Part shown: positions 14,513-25,334 of the stretch, in pieces
Position numbering within the stretch: position 1 is the stretch's first letter
Layout: each line of letters starts with the position of its first letter
Assembly (NCBI RefSeq): GCF_038396615.1
Contig: NZ_CP121689.1
Span: 1,996,001-2,060,000, forward strand
Direction: 5' to 3'
DNA from: Thermatribacter velox
GTDB taxonomy: Bacteria > Atribacterota > Atribacteria > Atribacterales > Thermatribacteraceae
DNA length: 64,000 nt
Made by a program: the position numbers and the translations under genes
Notes under the pieces: model-generated
Told to the model about the DNA's origin: nothing
Seen by the model: the letters and a program-made list of their open reading frames with translations, nothing else
Databases searched by the model: none

Positions 14513-16168
14513 ATGAAAAGCGAAGCGGTAAAGGTCGGTCCAGATCGCGCTCCGCACCGGTCTCTGTTTTTTGCAACCGGTATCTGTCGCGAATCCCTGG
14601 AACGTCCCCTGATAGGTATTGCCAGCGCTTTTTCGGACCTGGTGCCGGGACACATCGAGATGCGCAATCTGGAGCGCTTTATTGAGCGAGGCATAGAAGC
14701 AGCAGGTGGAACACCTTTTGTATTCGGCGTACCAGCTATATGTGATGGTATCGCCATGGGACACGAAGGTATGCGCTTTTCCCTACCCAGTAGAGACGTC
14801 ATTGCCGATGGTATTGAAGCGGTAGTCCAAGGACACGCCCTGGACGGAATTGTATTCCTCACCAATTGCGATAAAATAACTCCTGGTATGCTCATGGCAG
14901 CGGCCAGGCTCAATATACCAGCCATATTCGTAACTGCAGGCCCCATGCTTGCCGGACACTACCAGAAAAGAAGACTTTCCTTTGTCCGGGACACCTTTGA
15001 AGCAGCCGGGCGTTACCACAAAGGCGAAATAACCTTGGAAGAGCTCCATGAGTTGGAGATGGAAGCCTGCCCGGGTGCTGGTTCCTGTCAGGGTTTGTAC
15101 ACTGCTAACACCATGGCCTGTCTCACTGAAACCATGGGAATGAGCCTTCCTTTTTGTGGCACTGCTCCGGCAGTTCTTGCTGAAAAAAAGAGAATTGCTT
15201 ACCAGAGCGGAAAAAGAATCGTCGAGCTGGTTCGGGAAAACATAACTCCCAGAAAAATAATGACCACTTCTGCTCTGCGTAACGCCATAGTCATGGACCT
15301 TGCCCTGGGAGGCTCAACCAATACCGTACTGCACCTTTTGGCCCTGGCTAAAGAGCTCGAAAACGGAGCAATCAATCTCAATACCTTTGACGAACTTTCT
15401 CGAAAAGTTCCGCATCTTGTAATGCTCCGCCCAGCTGGTGACCTGTTCATGGAGGACCTGCACTTTGCAGGGGGTATACCGGCAGTCCTCAGCACACTCG
15501 GTGAGTTAATCGAAGACAACCCGACCGTGTCTGGAAAATCCATTCGGGAAATACAGCAAAGTGTTAGGTTCATAGATCGAGAAGTCATCCGCAGCCTGGA
15601 CAATCCCCATTCTGTGGAGGGAGGAATTGCCGTCCTCTACGGCTCGCTTGCTCCGGAGGGGTCGGTGGTCAAGCAGTCGGCGGTAGACCCTGAAATGCGA
15701 GTTTTCAAGGGTAAAGCCGTATGCTTCAGTAGCGAAGAAGAAGCCATGCAGGCCATAACTGCCGGAAAGATTCAAAAAGGAAGCGTCATCGTCATCAGAT
15801 ACGAAGGTCCCAAGGGTGGTCCCGGCATGCGGGAAATGTTAGCACCCACCTCAGCCATCGTGGGTATGGGCCTCAGTAAAGACGTGGCTCTCATAACCGA
15901 TGGACGATTCTCGGGCGGAACACGCGGACCCTGTATAGGTCACATAAGTCCTGAGGCTTTCGAAGGAGGACCCATTGCTTTAATCAAAGACGGAGACGAA
16001 ATCCTCATCGATATACCTCAGCGCAAAATAGAACTCCTGGTGGACGAGGCAGAGCTTCAAAAACGCAAAGAAAGCTTTGTTCCTCCTCCACCCAGATATA
16101 CCCGGGGTCTTCTTGCCCGTTATGCCAAGCTTGCTCGGCCAACCCATCAAGGAGCTTCCATGGCTTAG
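14513..16168 (+). CDS. ilvD: Dihydroxy-acid dehydratase
   Basis: 551 aa, normal length. Converts 2,3-dihydroxy-isovalerate and -methylvalerate to the 2-oxo acids, with an iron-sulfur cluster. Cluster cysteines are visible in TNCDKITPG (about residue 122) and [15 protein letters not shown] (about 189-196). C-terminal [19 protein letters not shown] is the conserved substrate/Mg region. AAAGGAGGAG lies just before ATG 14513. First gene of the operon, 40 bases after the leader terminator. Confidence 0.95.
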   Translation: MKSEAVKVGPDRAPHRSLFFATGICRESLERPLIGIASAFSDLVPGHIEMRNLERFIERGIEAAGGTPFVFGVPAICDGIAMGHEGMRFSLPSRDVIADGIEAVVQGHALDGIVFLTNCDKITPGMLMAAARLNIPAIFVTAGPMLAGHYQKRRLSFVRDTFEAAGRYHKGEITLEELHELEMEACPGAGSCQGLYTANTMACLTETMGMSLPFCGTAPAVLAEKKRIAYQSGKRIVELVRENITPRKIMTTSALRNAIVMDLALGGSTNTVLHLLALAKELENGAINLNTFDELSRKVPHLVMLRPAGDLFMEDLHFAGGIPAVLSTLGELIEDNPTVSGKSIREIQQSVRFIDREVIRSLDNPHSVEGGIAVLYGSLAPEGSVVKQSAVDPEMRVFKGKAVCFSSEEEAMQAITAGKIQKGSVIVIRYEGPKGGPGMREMLAPTSAIVGMGLSKDVALITDGRFSGGTRGPCIGHISPEAFEGGPIALIKDGDEILIDIPQRKIELLVDEAELQKRKESFVPPPPRYTRGLLARYAKLARPTHQGASMA

Positions 16169-16184
16169 AAAGGGGTGATTGGTT

Positions 16185-17873
16185 TTGAAGATGAAAGGCG
16201 CAAAAATGTTAATAGAGCTTTTGAAGCGGGAAGGTGTGGAGGTAATTTTCGGTTATCCTGGAGGTGCGGTGATCGATATTTACGATGTGCTCTTTGACAC
16301 GCCTGAAATCAAACACGTTTTGGTGCGCCATGAACAGGGAGCTGCTCATGCAGCTGATGGCTATGCAAGGACCACTGGAAAGGTGGGAGTTTGTATAGCG
16401 ACTTCTGGGCCGGGAGCAACCAACTTAACCACCGGTTTAGCCACCGCTTACATGGACTCAGTTCCTGTGGTCGCCATAACCGGTCAGGTGCCCACCAAAT
16501 TGATTGGCAAAGACGCTTTCCAGGAAGCAGACGTTACCGGCATTACCATGCCCATAACCAAGCACAATTTCCTGGTTACTCATATTGAAGAATTGCCCAT
16601 CATAGTAAGGGAAGCATTCCACATCGCCTCCACCGGTCGTCCTGGACCGGTACTCATTGACCTTCCCAAAGACGTACAACAGCAGGAGGCAGAATTTACC
16701 TTCCCTGAAAAAGTGGAAATTCCCGGTTACCGGCCTACCTATCAGGGCCATATTAACCAGATCAACCTCGCTGCCCAAGCCATCGAAAAAGCTCAAAAAC
16801 CACTTCTTTACATCGGTGGTGGCGTGATTGCCGCTGGTGCTTCAGGCGCACTGCGCGAGCTCGCTGAAAAAACGGAAATCCCGGTTACGCATACCCTGAT
16901 GGGTAAGGGAGCCTTCCCAGAACACCATCGTCTTTCCTTAGGAATGCTGGGCATGCACGGCACTTATTGGGCCAACAAAGCAATAATGAACTGTGACTTG
17001 CTCATTGCCGTGGGTGCACGCTTTGACGACCGGGTCACTGGAAATCTGAAAACTTTTGCCAGAAACACCGAGACCATCATTCACATTGACATTGACCCTG
17101 CTGAAATCGGCAAAAATGTTAAAACCCACATACCCATCGTGGGCGATGCCAGACTGGTTCTTGAAGAGTTGCTCAAAAGGGTCGAATCTAAAAAACATCC
17201 GGAATGGATTCAGGAAATAGAGGGATGGAAAAAGGAATACCAGCCACCCCGCAAAGAGAGTGCAAAACTTCTCCCCCACACGGTGGTTGAAAAGGTGTAC
17301 CAAGCAACCAAGGGCAAGGCTATCGTGGTCACTGACGTGGGACAACATCAGATGTGGGCTGCCCAGATTTATCTCCTTGATGAACCCCGTTGCTGGGCAA
17401 GTTCTGGAGGGCTGGGCACTATGGGTTATGGCCTGCCTGCAGCGGTGGGTGCTCAGATTGGCAATCCGGATAAGCTGGTGGTGCTTTTCTCGGGTGATGG
17501 AAGCATTATGATGAAAATTCAGGAGCTGGTTACCGCCTGCAACTACTGCCTGCCCATTAAAATATTTGTGCTGAACAATTCCTACTTAGGGATGGTGCGT
17601 CAATGGCAGGGATGTTTCTATAAAGGGCGCTACTCTTGCACCCAGCTTAAAAATCCGGACCTGGCTCAGCTTGCCCGCGCTTTCGGAGCGGAAGGCATAA
17701 GTGTGAAAAACGAAGCAGAACTTGAGGAAGCCATTAACAAAGCACTGAGCATTGAAGATCGTCCGGTGCTCGTTGACTGCCACATTGAAGAGGAAGAAAA
17801 CGTTTATCCCTTTGTTCCCCCAGGCAAGTCTCTGGATGAGATGATCCTCTGGGAACCAGGAAAGGAGGGTTGA
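16185..17873 (+). CDS. ilvB: Acetolactate synthase large subunit
   Basis: About 562 aa. Thiamin diphosphate enzyme making acetolactate and acetohydroxybutyrate. VIFGYPGGAVIDIYD, RHEQGAAHAADGYAR (catalytic Glu) and GDGSIMMKIQEL (ThDP/Mg binding) are all present. Start: AGGGGTG suits TTG 16185 (7 bases); TTG 16179 and ATG 16191 are in the same frame. The stop precedes ilvN by two bases. Confidence 0.95.
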   Translation: MKMKGAKMLIELLKREGVEVIFGYPGGAVIDIYDVLFDTPEIKHVLVRHEQGAAHAADGYARTTGKVGVCIATSGPGATNLTTGLATAYMDSVPVVAITGQVPTKLIGKDAFQEADVTGITMPITKHNFLVTHIEELPIIVREAFHIASTGRPGPVLIDLPKDVQQQEAEFTFPEKVEIPGYRPTYQGHINQINLAAQAIEKAQKPLLYIGGGVIAAGASGALRELAEKTEIPVTHTLMGKGAFPEHHRLSLGMLGMHGTYWANKAIMNCDLLIAVGARFDDRVTGNLKTFARNTETIIHIDIDPAEIGKNVKTHIPIVGDARLVLEELLKRVESKKHPEWIQEIEGWKKEYQPPRKESAKLLPHTVVEKVYQATKGKAIVVTDVGQHQMWAAQIYLLDEPRCWASSGGLGTMGYGLPAAVGAQIGNPDKLVVLFSGDGSIMMKIQELVTACNYCLPIKIFVLNNSYLGMVRQWQGCFYKGRYSCTQLKNPDLAQLARAFGAEGISVKNEAELEEAINKALSIEDRPVLVDCHIEEEENVYPFVPPGKSLDEMILWEPGKEG

Positions 17874-17875
17874 TT

Positions 17876-18361
17876 GTGCAGCACGTCATATCGGTTCTGG
17901 TAGAAAACAAACCCCGGGTGTTGGCACGCATTGCTTCTCTTTTTGCCCGGCGAGGCTACAACATAGAAAGCCTGGCAGTTGGACCCACCCAGGATCCTAC
18001 CATATCGCGCATCACCCTGGTTGTTGAAGGCGATGAAGACATCCTGGAACAAATAACCAAGCAGCTTCACAAACTTATCGACACCATCAAGGTGGGTGAC
18101 TTCACCAACACCAGCTTTGTGGACCGTGAGCTGGCGCTTATCAAAGTGAATGCGCCTTCTGCTCTGCGGGGGGAAATCGTGCAGACTGCCGAAATTTTCC
18201 GTGCCCGGGTCGTGGACGTGGCTGAAAAGAGTCTGATGATTGAGGTTACCGGGACTCCGGACAAAATAGACGCCCTGGAGCAGCTCCTCAAAAAGTACGG
18301 TATTATCGAAATGGTAAGAACGGGCAGGATCGCTCTTGCCCGAGGATATCAATCTCTTTAA
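17876..18361 (+). CDS. ilvN: Acetolactate synthase small (regulatory) subunit
   Basis: 161 aa with an N-terminal ACT domain (HVISVLVENKPRVLARIASLFARRGYNIESL) and a C-terminal domain ending GIIEMVRTGRIALARG. Valine feedback regulator of IlvB. GTG 17876 is 6-7 bases after AAAGGAGGG; the stop of ilvB lies between. Confidence 0.95.
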   Translation: MQHVISVLVENKPRVLARIASLFARRGYNIESLAVGPTQDPTISRITLVVEGDEDILEQITKQLHKLIDTIKVGDFTNTSFVDRELALIKVNAPSALRGEIVQTAEIFRARVVDVAEKSLMIEVTGTPDKIDALEQLLKKYGIIEMVRTGRIALARGYQSL

Positions 18362-18375
18362 AGGAGGTTTAAAGC

Positions 18376-19368
18376 ATGGCTCAAATATACTATGATCAAG
18401 ATGCAAATCTTGAGGTCCTGAAAGGAAAGAAAATTGCCATCATCGGCTTTGGAAGCCAGGGAAGTGCTCAAGCCCAGAACCTGAGAGATAGTGGCCTTGA
18501 GGTGATTGTGGCTGAACTTCCTGGAACTCCTGGCTATGAGAAAGCCAAAAAAGCTGGCTTTGAACCCGTATCCGCTGAAGAAGCCGCACAAAGCGCAGAA
18601 CTCATTCAGATGCTGGCTCCCGACCAATACCAGCCAGCCATCTACAAAGAATCCATCGCCAAACACCTTACAGCTGGAAAAGCTCTGATGTTTTCTCACG
18701 GTTTCAACATCCACTACAAGCAAATTGTGCCCCCTCAGGACGTGGATGTCATCATGGTGGCCCCCAAAGCTCCTGGAGACCTGGTGCGCAGGATGTATCA
18801 GGAAGGAAAAGGTGTACCCTCACTCATCGCTGTATACCAGGATGCAACCGGTAAAGCCAAAGACCTGGCCCTGGCTTATGCCAAAGGTATCGGTTCTACC
18901 CGCTGCGGCGTGATTGAAACCACTTTTGCTGAGGAAACCGAAACCGACCTTTTTGGCGAACAGGCTGTGCTCTGCGGAGGTTTGACTGCCCTCATCAAAG
19001 CCGGGTTTGAAACCCTGGTGGAAGCTGGCTATCAGCCTGAAGTGGCTTACTTTGAGTGCCTGCACGAGATGAAGCTCATTGTAGACCTGGTGTATGAAGG
19101 TGGCATAGCCCACATGCGCAGCGTAATCAGCGACACTGCAGAGTATGGTGACCTTACCCGAGGACCACGCATCATAAACTGTGCAGTGCGAGAGGAAATG
19201 GAACGCATCCTGGAAGAAATTCAGGACGGAAGCTTTGCCCGGGAGTGGATCCTGGAAAACCAGGCCAATCGGCCAGTTTACCACGCCCTACGCGAAAAAG
19301 ATAAGCAGCATCTCATCGAAAAAGTCGGCGAAAAACTGCGCGGGATGATGCCCTGGCTCTCTAAATAA
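18376..19368 (+). CDS. ilvC: Ketol-acid reductoisomerase
   Basis: 330 aa class I enzyme. Rossmann motif [17 protein letters not shown] near residue 24; catalytic block [17 protein letters not shown] (acidic Mg ligands) near residue 190. Converts acetolactate to dihydroxyisovalerate with NAD(P)H. The loop after strand beta-2 reads [13 protein letters not shown] rather than a run of Arg/Ser seen in NADPH-specific enzymes, so cofactor preference may be relaxed (inference). AAAGGAGG at 8 bases before ATG. Confidence 0.95.
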   Translation: MAQIYYDQDANLEVLKGKKIAIIGFGSQGSAQAQNLRDSGLEVIVAELPGTPGYEKAKKAGFEPVSAEEAAQSAELIQMLAPDQYQPAIYKESIAKHLTAGKALMFSHGFNIHYKQIVPPQDVDVIMVAPKAPGDLVRRMYQEGKGVPSLIAVYQDATGKAKDLALAYAKGIGSTRCGVIETTFAEETETDLFGEQAVLCGGLTALIKAGFETLVEAGYQPEVAYFECLHEMKLIVDLVYEGGIAHMRSVISDTAEYGDLTRGPRIINCAVREEMERILEEIQDGSFAREWILENQANRPVYHALREKDKQHLIEKVGEKLRGMMPWLSK

Positions 19369-19382
19369 CGGGGGTGAGCATC

Positions 19383-20924
19383 TTGAAAAAAATTCTGGTC
19401 TTTGACACCACCCTGAGAGACGGAGAGCAATCTCCGGGGGTGGCTCTGAATGTCCACGAGAAACTGGAGATAGCCCGCCAGCTCGCCCGCCTAAATGTGG
19501 ACATAATCGAAGCCGGCTTCCCCATCGCCTCACCTGGTGATGCTGAAGCCGTTAAAGCTGTAGCCCGGGAAATAAAGGGTCCGGCCATCTGTGCCCTGGC
19601 CCGGGCCAAAGAAAAAGATATTGAAGTAGCCTGGGAGTCTATTCGTTACGCGGAAACACCTATCATCCACACTTTCATAGCCACTTCCGATATTCATCTC
19701 AAGCACAAACTGCGTCTCAGCCGGGAACAGGCTCTGGAGCAAGCAGTATGGGCAGTTAAGAAAGCAAAGAGTTTCACTCCTTATGTGGAGTTTTCAGCCG
19801 AAGACGCTACTCGCTCCAGCTGGGAATATTTGGCTCAGGTTTATTCTGCGGTGATTGAAGCAGGAGCAACTACCATAAACATTCCCGATACCGTGGGCTA
19901 TATCACACCTCTTGAAATGAAAGAGCTCATCGAATATCTCTTGAAAAACGTAAAGGGCATAGAAAAAACAACCATTTCAGTTCACTGCCACAACGACCTG
20001 GGGCTGGCAGTTGCCAACTCCCTCCTGGCTATCCAGGGTGGAGCTACTCAGGTGGAGTGCACCATAAACGGCATCGGAGAGCGAGCCGGAAACGCTGCAC
20101 TGGAAGAAATAGTCATGGCCCTGCATGTGCGTGGCGAGTTCTTCCAGGCTCAAACCGATATCAACTATCAGGAAATTTACCGCACCAGCCGCCTGGTCAG
20201 CCAACTTACGGGGATGCTGGTTCAGCCCAACAAGGCAGTGGTGGGCGACAACGCCTTTGCGCATGAATCTGGCATTCATCAGGATGGAGTGCTCAAGGAA
20301 CGGCTTACCTACGAAATAATGGATGCTCGGCTCATTGGACGCCAGGAAAAGGTGCTGGTTCTGGGTAAACACTCCGGCCGGCATGCTTTTGCCAAAAAGC
20401 TTGAAGAACTGGGCTACCACTTGAGTGAAGAAGAGCTTAACAAAGCCTTTGCCCGTTTCAAGCAACTCGCCGACCAGAAAAAACACATCACCGAAGCGGA
20501 CCTGGAAACCATTGTTTCAGAAGAAATAACCAAGCAGGAAGAAATATACCAGCTGGATTTTGTACATGTGTGCTCCGGAAATAACATCCTACCTACCGCA
20601 ACCGTCAGATTGAAAGCTGCGGATGGACAAACCCTGGAAGGTGTGGCCACGGGAGTGGGACCGGTGGATGCTGCCTACAAAGCGATAAGCAAAATGCTGG
20701 GTATCTCTCCAGACCTTGTGAACTTCACCCTGCAGTCCATATCTGGAGGAACTGAAGCCCTGGGCGAAGTACTGGTACGCATCTTTGGTGACGAAAAAGT
20801 GTATGTGGGGAGAGGCTCCAGCCAGGACGTGGTGGTAGCCAGCGTGATGGCTTACCTCTCAGCGATTAACAAAATGGCTCAGGAGAAAAAACTCAATCCC
20901 CAAAAAGATTATCAGGAGAGTTGA
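19383..20924 (+). CDS. leuA: 2-isopropylmalate synthase
   Basis: About 513 aa, full-length type with C-terminal regulatory domain. [13 protein letters not shown] at the start, [15 protein letters not shown] (metal ligands H-x-H) and [15 protein letters not shown] are the family signatures. The domain after about residue 380 ([40 protein letters not shown]) is the leucine feedback domain. TTG 19383 follows GGGGTGA at 5 bases; GTG 19374 is in frame but sits within that site. Confidence 0.93.
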   Translation: MKKILVFDTTLRDGEQSPGVALNVHEKLEIARQLARLNVDIIEAGFPIASPGDAEAVKAVAREIKGPAICALARAKEKDIEVAWESIRYAETPIIHTFIATSDIHLKHKLRLSREQALEQAVWAVKKAKSFTPYVEFSAEDATRSSWEYLAQVYSAVIEAGATTINIPDTVGYITPLEMKELIEYLLKNVKGIEKTTISVHCHNDLGLAVANSLLAIQGGATQVECTINGIGERAGNAALEEIVMALHVRGEFFQAQTDINYQEIYRTSRLVSQLTGMLVQPNKAVVGDNAFAHESGIHQDGVLKERLTYEIMDARLIGRQEKVLVLGKHSGRHAFAKKLEELGYHLSEEELNKAFARFKQLADQKKHITEADLETIVSEEITKQEEIYQLDFVHVCSGNNILPTATVRLKAADGQTLEGVATGVGPVDAAYKAISKMLGISPDLVNFTLQSISGGTEALGEVLVRIFGDEKVYVGRGSSQDVVVASVMAYLSAINKMAQEKKLNPQKDYQES

Positions 20925-20929
20925 TAACT

Positions 20930-22192
20930 ATGGCAATGACCATAACTGAAAAAATCATCGCCGTTCACGCTGAAAAAGAAAGAGTCCAGCCGGGAGACTT
21001 GGTGGAAGTTAAGGTGGATTTAGCCTTGGCCAATGACATCACTGCTCCCTTGAGCATTCGGGAAATGCAAAAGCACGGCATCGAGCAGGTAGCTGATCCT
21101 CAGAAAGTAGTCCTGGTAGCTGATCACAATACACCAGCCAAAGATATTGCCTCAGCACAGAATGTCAAGCTCATGCGGGAATTTGCCGAAAAATTTGGCA
21201 TCCCCCACTTTTTTGAAGGAGGTCGAGTGGGCATAGAGCATGTGCTGCTCCCCGAACTTGGTCTGGTAATACCCGGCGATTTGGTGGTCGGAGCAGATTC
21301 GCACACCTGTACCTATGGTGCTTTAGGAGCTTTTTCAACCGGCATGGGTAGTACTGATATAGCGGCTGCCTGGATAACCGGAACCACCTGGTTAAAAGTA
21401 CCCCCTTCGATGAAATTTGTTTATCGGGGAGAAAGAAAGCCGTTCGTAACTGGAAAAGATCTTATTCTTTTCACCATCGGAAAAATTGGAGTAGACGGTG
21501 CTCGCTACTGCGCCATGGAGTTCTGCGGGCCGGTGATTTCGGAGCTCTCCATGGACGAGCGTTTCACAATGGCTAACATGGCCATTGAAGCCGGAGCCAA
21601 AAACGGAATCATGGAGGCCGACCAGAAAACGCTTGAATACGTGGCCCAAACCGGAACAAAGCGCAAACCACGGATATATTCCTCTGACCCGGACGCTGAG
21701 TGGAAAGAGGTACTGGAGATAGAGGTAAGCTCCATAGAGCCCCAGGTAGCCTTGCCTCATCTTCCTGAAAATGCCCGCTCGGTATACTCCCTACCCCGAA
21801 TAGAAATTCACCAGGCAGTGATTGGTTCCTGCACTAACGGAAGAATAGAGGACCTGCGCATGGCCGCTTCGGTCCTCAAGGGCAAAAAAGTGCACCCCCG
21901 GGTGCGGGCTTTGATTTTCCCGGGAAGCCCTAAAGTCTTGCTTCAAGCAGAAAAAGAGGGGTTGCTGGAGATATTTCTGGAAGCAGGAGCAGTGATTGCA
22001 CCGCCTTCTTGCGGGCCCTGCTTGGGTGGGCATCTGGGAGTGCTTGCCGAAGGCGAGCGTTGCATTTCCACCACCAACCGCAATTTTGTGGGCCGAATGG
22101 GTCACGTAAAAAGCGAGGTCTACCTTGCCAACCCCTATGTTGTAGCTAGTTCGGCTATCGCTGGCTATATTACCGCTCCGGATAAAATTTGA
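20930..22192 (+). CDS. leuC: 3-isopropylmalate dehydratase large subunit
   Basis: 420 aa, the shorter form of the aconitase-like family usual in archaea and deep-branching bacteria. Iron-sulfur ligands in GADSHTCTYG, GSCTNGRIED and PPSCGPCLGGHLG. Isomerises 2- to 3-isopropylmalate with LeuD. Starts at ATG 20930; a TTG at 20921 overlapping the leuA stop is possible. Confidence 0.93.
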   Translation: MAMTITEKIIAVHAEKERVQPGDLVEVKVDLALANDITAPLSIREMQKHGIEQVADPQKVVLVADHNTPAKDIASAQNVKLMREFAEKFGIPHFFEGGRVGIEHVLLPELGLVIPGDLVVGADSHTCTYGALGAFSTGMGSTDIAAAWITGTTWLKVPPSMKFVYRGERKPFVTGKDLILFTIGKIGVDGARYCAMEFCGPVISELSMDERFTMANMAIEAGAKNGIMEADQKTLEYVAQTGTKRKPRIYSSDPDAEWKEVLEIEVSSIEPQVALPHLPENARSVYSLPRIEIHQAVIGSCTNGRIEDLRMAASVLKGKKVHPRVRALIFPGSPKVLLQAEKEGLLEIFLEAGAVIAPPSCGPCLGGHLGVLAEGERCISTTNRNFVGRMGHVKSEVYLANPYVVASSAIAGYITAPDKI

Positions 22193-22203
22193 GGTGGTCA
22201 AAG

Positions 22204-22698
22204 GTGAAAATCAAAGGCAAAGTTATCAAATATGGAGATAATGTGGATACCGATGTGATAATCCCTGCCCGTTACCTCACCACAACTGACCCTCAGGTCC
22301 TGAAAGAGCACTGCATGGAGGACCTGGACCCCACATTCAGAGAACGGGTCACTCCTCAAACCATTCTGGTAGCAGGGAAAAACTTTGGCTGTGGTTCTTC
22401 CCGGGAACATGCGCCCCTATCCATAAAGGCCTCTGGTGTCCAGGCCATTATTGCCGATTCCTTCGCCCGCATTTTCTACCGCAACGCCATTAACATTGGT
22501 CTTCCCATCGTAGAACACCCTGATGCCACGCAAGAAATAAACGAAGGTGATGACGTGGAAATCGATTTTGAAAAAGGGGAAATCGTCAACCTGACTACTG
22601 GAAAGGTGCTGACCATTGCTCCCTTTCCACCCTTCATCCAGAATATCATTCGGGAAGGGGGGCTTATGAACTACGTTAAAAAGAAGGTTGCTGGTTAG
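22204..22698 (+). CDS. leuD: 3-isopropylmalate dehydratase small subunit
   Basis: 164 aa. Swivel domain with [29 protein letters not shown] and [19 protein letters not shown]. Typical partner of the 420-aa type LeuC. GTG 22204 has GAGGTGGT at 6 bases. Last gene of the operon; leuB is not present. Confidence 0.93.
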   Translation: MKIKGKVIKYGDNVDTDVIIPARYLTTTDPQVLKEHCMEDLDPTFRERVTPQTILVAGKNFGCGSSREHAPLSIKASGVQAIIADSFARIFYRNAINIGLPIVEHPDATQEINEGDDVEIDFEKGEIVNLTTGKVLTIAPFPPFIQNIIREGGLMNYVKKKVAG

Positions 22699-22701
22699 AA
22701 A

Positions 22702-22743
22702 GCAAAAGGCTGCTGGGTATCTAACCAACCAGCAGCCTTTTGC
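22702..22743. terminator. Terminator shared by convergent operons
   Basis: GCAAAAGGCTGCTGG pairs perfectly with CCAGCAGCCTTTTGC. The arms are flanked by T- and A-rich sequence, so it can work on both strands, ending the ilv-leu operon on the plus and the methyltransferase gene on the minus strand. Confidence 0.85.
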
Positions 22744-22751
22744 TTAAACTC

Positions 22752-23267
22752 TTACTCTTTGCGATAAAGGTAAAGGCGTCCTACGGTGTCCACCATAGTT
22801 GGTTCCCAGTTTTTGAGCACCCATACGTAGGAGACGACTCTGGCTCCCGGCTTGAGCTCAGAAGCGAATTTTTTCTCCAGCTGGTCATTCACGTGCTGAA
22901 ACAGGAAAATGGTGACTACGTCGGCTTCGTGAAGGGGAAAGTTATGGATGTTGCCCCAGTAGACCTTGACCCGACCAGAAAGACCCAGGAGAAAAACTTT
23001 GAGTTTGGCCAGAAAATATAACCAGGGGTTGAGCTCGATCCCTACCGCCCGGGCTCCAAATTCCCGAGCAGCACAGATAAGAATGCGCCCGTCTCCACAA
23101 CCCAGGTCGTAAACCACCTCTCCCGGGCGAACCTCGCTCATGGAAAGCATTTTCCGCACTCGTTGCATGTCGGTGGGTTGCCAGGGAATGCCCACAAAAA
23201 AAACCGGCAACAGCCAGCCTATAAAAAGAAACGCCCCCAGCAAGAAAATCAAAAGCAACCAGATCAT
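22752..23267 (-). CDS. Membrane-anchored SAM methyltransferase
   Basis: 171 aa. N-terminal membrane segment (residues about 3-27), then motif [19 protein letters not shown] and motif post-[11 protein letters not shown] of class I methyltransferases; the C-terminal part is [16 protein letters not shown]. The substrate is unknown; similar anchored methyltransferases act on lipids or proteins. ATG 23267 overlaps the lipA stop as ATGA, implying coupling with the lipoate genes. Confidence 0.75.
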   Translation of the reverse strand: MIWLLLIFLLGAFLFIGWLLPVFFVGIPWQPTDMQRVRKMLSMSEVRPGEVVYDLGCGDGRILICAAREFGARAVGIELNPWLYFLAKLKVFLLGLSGRVKVYWGNIHNFPLHEADVVTIFLFQHVNDQLEKKFASELKPGARVVSYVWVLKNWEPTMVDTVGRLYLYRKE

Positions 23268-24127
23268 TCTCGAGCACCCTTTTCTAAGCTGGCAAAAAAG
23301 GCATCAGCAAGATAAGAGCTACGCACAAAGGGACCACTGGCCACCCAGCGAAAACCCATGGAATACGCAACTTCCTCATACTCTTTGAACTCCTCAGGAG
23401 GCACAAAGCGAGCTACCGGGAGATGCTGCATGGTGGGACGCAGGTACTGACCTATGGTGACAATGTCACAGCGCACACTTCTTAAATCTCCAAGAACCGA
23501 GATAACCTCTTCCCGACTTTCCCCCAAACCCACCATCAAGCCTGACTTGGTAAACACCCCAGGCATCACCTGCTTGGCAAGTTCAAGCACTCTCAAAGAG
23601 CGGTTGTAGGAAGCTTGGGGACGCACCTCACGATAAAGACGGGGCACGGTTTCCACATTGTGGTTGAAAACGTGCGGGGGAACCTGAGCTATGGAGAGCA
23701 GCGCTTTTTCATTCCCCATAAAGTCTGGAGTCAGTATCTCCACGGTGGCACCGGGAAGTAGGTTGCGTATCTCTCGAATAGTTTGCACAAAAACTGAGGC
23801 TCCCCCATCTTCAAGGTCGTCCCGGGTTACCGAGGTAACCACCACATGGCGCAAATTGAGCTTGCGGGCCGCCTCAGCAACCCTTCTCGGTTCTTCAGGA
23901 TCTAAGGGAGCAGGATGGCCCTTTTTCACTGCACAAAAGCGGCAATTACGAGTACACACTTCGCCAAGAATCATGAAAGTAGCAGTTCCCCTGCGAAAGC
24001 ACTCTCCAATGTTGGGACAGCGTGCTCCCTCACAAACTGTGTGCAGATGGAGGGTACGCAGAAGAAGCTGCATATTTTCCAGCTCTTCCTGAGGAGGAAA
24101 ACGCTTCTTAATCCAGGAGGGAAGCAA
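23264..24127 (-). CDS. lipA: Lipoyl synthase
   Basis: About 287 aa radical SAM enzyme that inserts two sulfurs into octanoyl groups. Has the auxiliary cluster [12 protein letters not shown] and the radical [31 protein letters not shown] is family-typical. TTG 24127 follows AAGGAGA at 9 bases and overlaps the end of lipB by 20 bases; a longer reading from 24190 is within lipB and unlikely. Confidence 0.93.
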   Translation of the reverse strand: MLPSWIKKRFPPQEELENMQLLLRTLHLHTVCEGARCPNIGECFRRGTATFMILGEVCTRNCRFCAVKKGHPAPLDPEEPRRVAEAARKLNLRHVVVTSVTRDDLEDGGASVFVQTIREIRNLLPGATVEILTPDFMGNEKALLSIAQVPPHVFNHNVETVPRLYREVRPQASYNRSLRVLELAKQVMPGVFTKSGLMVGLGESREEVISVLGDLRSVRCDIVTIGQYLRPTMQHLPVARFVPPEEFKEYEEVAYSMGFRWVASGPFVRSSYLADAFFASLEKGARE

Positions 24128-24857
24128 GAGACCAACTCTCCTTACCGTTTTTTTCGAGAAAATCCAAAAGCACGCCCTGGCTGGCCGCACTGAGCTCCTT
24201 CACGGGAAAAGAAAACACCTCTTCAAAGAGTTTTCCAATTTCCCTGCCCATGGCCCTACGCTCTTCAAAAGAATATTCCTTTCCCGTGCACTTTTCAAGA
24301 GAGGTAACACCAAACCCCTGGATGCCACAGGGAACTATATAACTAAAGGGAGTAAGACTGGTTGAAACATTGAATGCAAATCCATGAAAAGTTACCCAGC
24401 GCCGAACTGCAACGCCTATAGCAGCAATTTTCTCAGGCTTTTGCTGATTAACCCATACCCCGGTGTAAGGAGGAAAGCGAAAACCCTCTACCTGATAGCC
24501 CTGCAAAAAGCGGATTAAGACCTCTTCAAGAGAACGCACAAAAAGGTGAACGTCTTTCCCAAAAAAACGCAGGTTGAAGATGGGGTAACCCACAATTTGC
24601 CCGGGGCCATGGTAAGTTACATCACCACCCCGCTCCACCCAGAAAACTTCAATACCCTTTTCGCGCAGTCTTTCCAGGGACAAACGCAAGTTAGCTGTAT
24701 TTGCGGAACGCCCAAGGGTAATCACCGGCTGGTGTTCCAGCAAAAGCAAAAAACCGGGAAGATTTTCTCTGTAAACTTTTTCCACCAGAGAGAGCTGGAG
24801 CTCCCAGGCTTTCTGGTAAGAAACAAGCGGTAGAGAGAGATAAAAAATCTGCTCCAT
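24108..24857 (-). CDS. lipB: Octanoyltransferase
   Basis: About 249 aa. [18 protein letters not shown] is the LipB signature; active-site Lys lies in [10 protein letters not shown] and Cys in [10 protein letters not shown]. Moves octanoate from acyl carrier protein to E2/GcvH proteins for LipA. ATG 24857 chosen; TTG 24863 is in frame. Lies 35 bases after tRNA-Ser. Confidence 0.93.
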   Translation of the reverse strand: MEQIFYLSLPLVSYQKAWELQLSLVEKVYRENLPGFLLLLEHQPVITLGRSANTANLRLSLERLREKGIEVFWVERGGDVTYHGPGQIVGYPIFNLRFFGKDVHLFVRSLEEVLIRFLQGYQVEGFRFPPYTGVWVNQQKPEKIAAIGVAVRRWVTFHGFAFNVSTSLTPFSYIVPCGIQGFGVTSLEKCTGKEYSFEERRAMGREIGKLFEEVFSFPVKELSAASQGVLLDFLEKNGKESWSLASLLD

Positions 24858-24891
24858 CTTCAAGCGCCACCCGGGCTGTATCTTTTTCTGC

Positions 24892-24985
24892 TGGCGGAGA
24901 GGGAGGGATTCGAACCCTCGAGGCAGGTTTCACCCCGCCTAATCGCTTAGCAGGCGATTGCCTTCAGCCACTCGGCCACCTCTCC
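24892..24985 (-). tRNA. tRNA-Ser(GCU)
   Basis: Minus strand GGAGAGGTGGCCGAGTGG at the 5' end, anticodon loop CTGCTAA (anticodon GCT), long variable arm CGGGGTGAAACCTGCCTCG, T arm GGTTCGAATCC, acceptor 3' strand CCTCTCC then GCCA (CCA encoded). The long variable arm confirms class II serine tRNA. Confidence 0.97.
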
Positions 24986-24995
24986 TCGCCCTGAC

Positions 24996-25024
24996 AGTAT
25001 AATCATTTTTAGAATTTTTTTCAA
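24996..25024 (-). promoter_or_regulatory. Promoter of tRNA-Ser
   Basis: Minus strand TTGAAA (25024-25019), exactly 17 bases, TATACT (25001-24996). Transcription would start about 24990, five bases before the tRNA. It may also serve lipB-lipA, since no terminator follows the tRNA. Confidence 0.8.
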
Positions 25025-25046
25025 CTCTATTTAACCAGTATAAAAT

Positions 25047-25325
25047 TCAAGAGTTGGCTTTCCTTCCACAGCGGGGATTAGCAATCACCACATCTGCTGC
25101 CTGTAGCAATGCTTCGAGCATATCCACCTGAGCCTGGACACTCTCAAGCTCTAACCGGGCATAAACCTCCCCCACCGGGCGAGAAATATATTTAGGCGGC
25201 AATTTTTGCAAGGCCAGAGCCAGAAGGTCTTCTGTGCACTGCTCACAGCGACAGAGCTCAGGCTTCAGCTCGTAAATCCGGGGAATTAACCTGCGCAACT
25301 CGTCTTCAAGGATATTTTTTACCAT
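25047..25325 (-). CDS. comFB: ComFB-domain protein
   Basis: 92 aa. CRCEQCTEDLLALALQKLPPKYISRP is the ComFB signature (CxCxxC, then A-L-x-x-L-P-P-K-Y). The cysteines and a further Cys near the C-terminus may bind metal. ComFB lies with competence genes in Bacillus but with motility and cyclic-nucleotide signalling genes in cyanobacteria and others. Here it is last in the flagellar locus. ATG 25325 has AGGTGAT at 5-6 bases; GTG 25334 is in frame. Confidence 0.75.
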   Translation of the reverse strand: MVKNILEDELRRLIPRIYELKPELCRCEQCTEDLLALALQKLPPKYISRPVGEVYARLELESVQAQVDMLEALLQAADVVIANPRCGRKANS

Positions 25326-25334
25326 GCAAATCAC

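Noticed and set aside
24128-24190. Longer LipA start upstream
   Set aside because: Would lie deep inside lipB; TTG 24127 has a good ribosome site and gives the usual LipA beginning.
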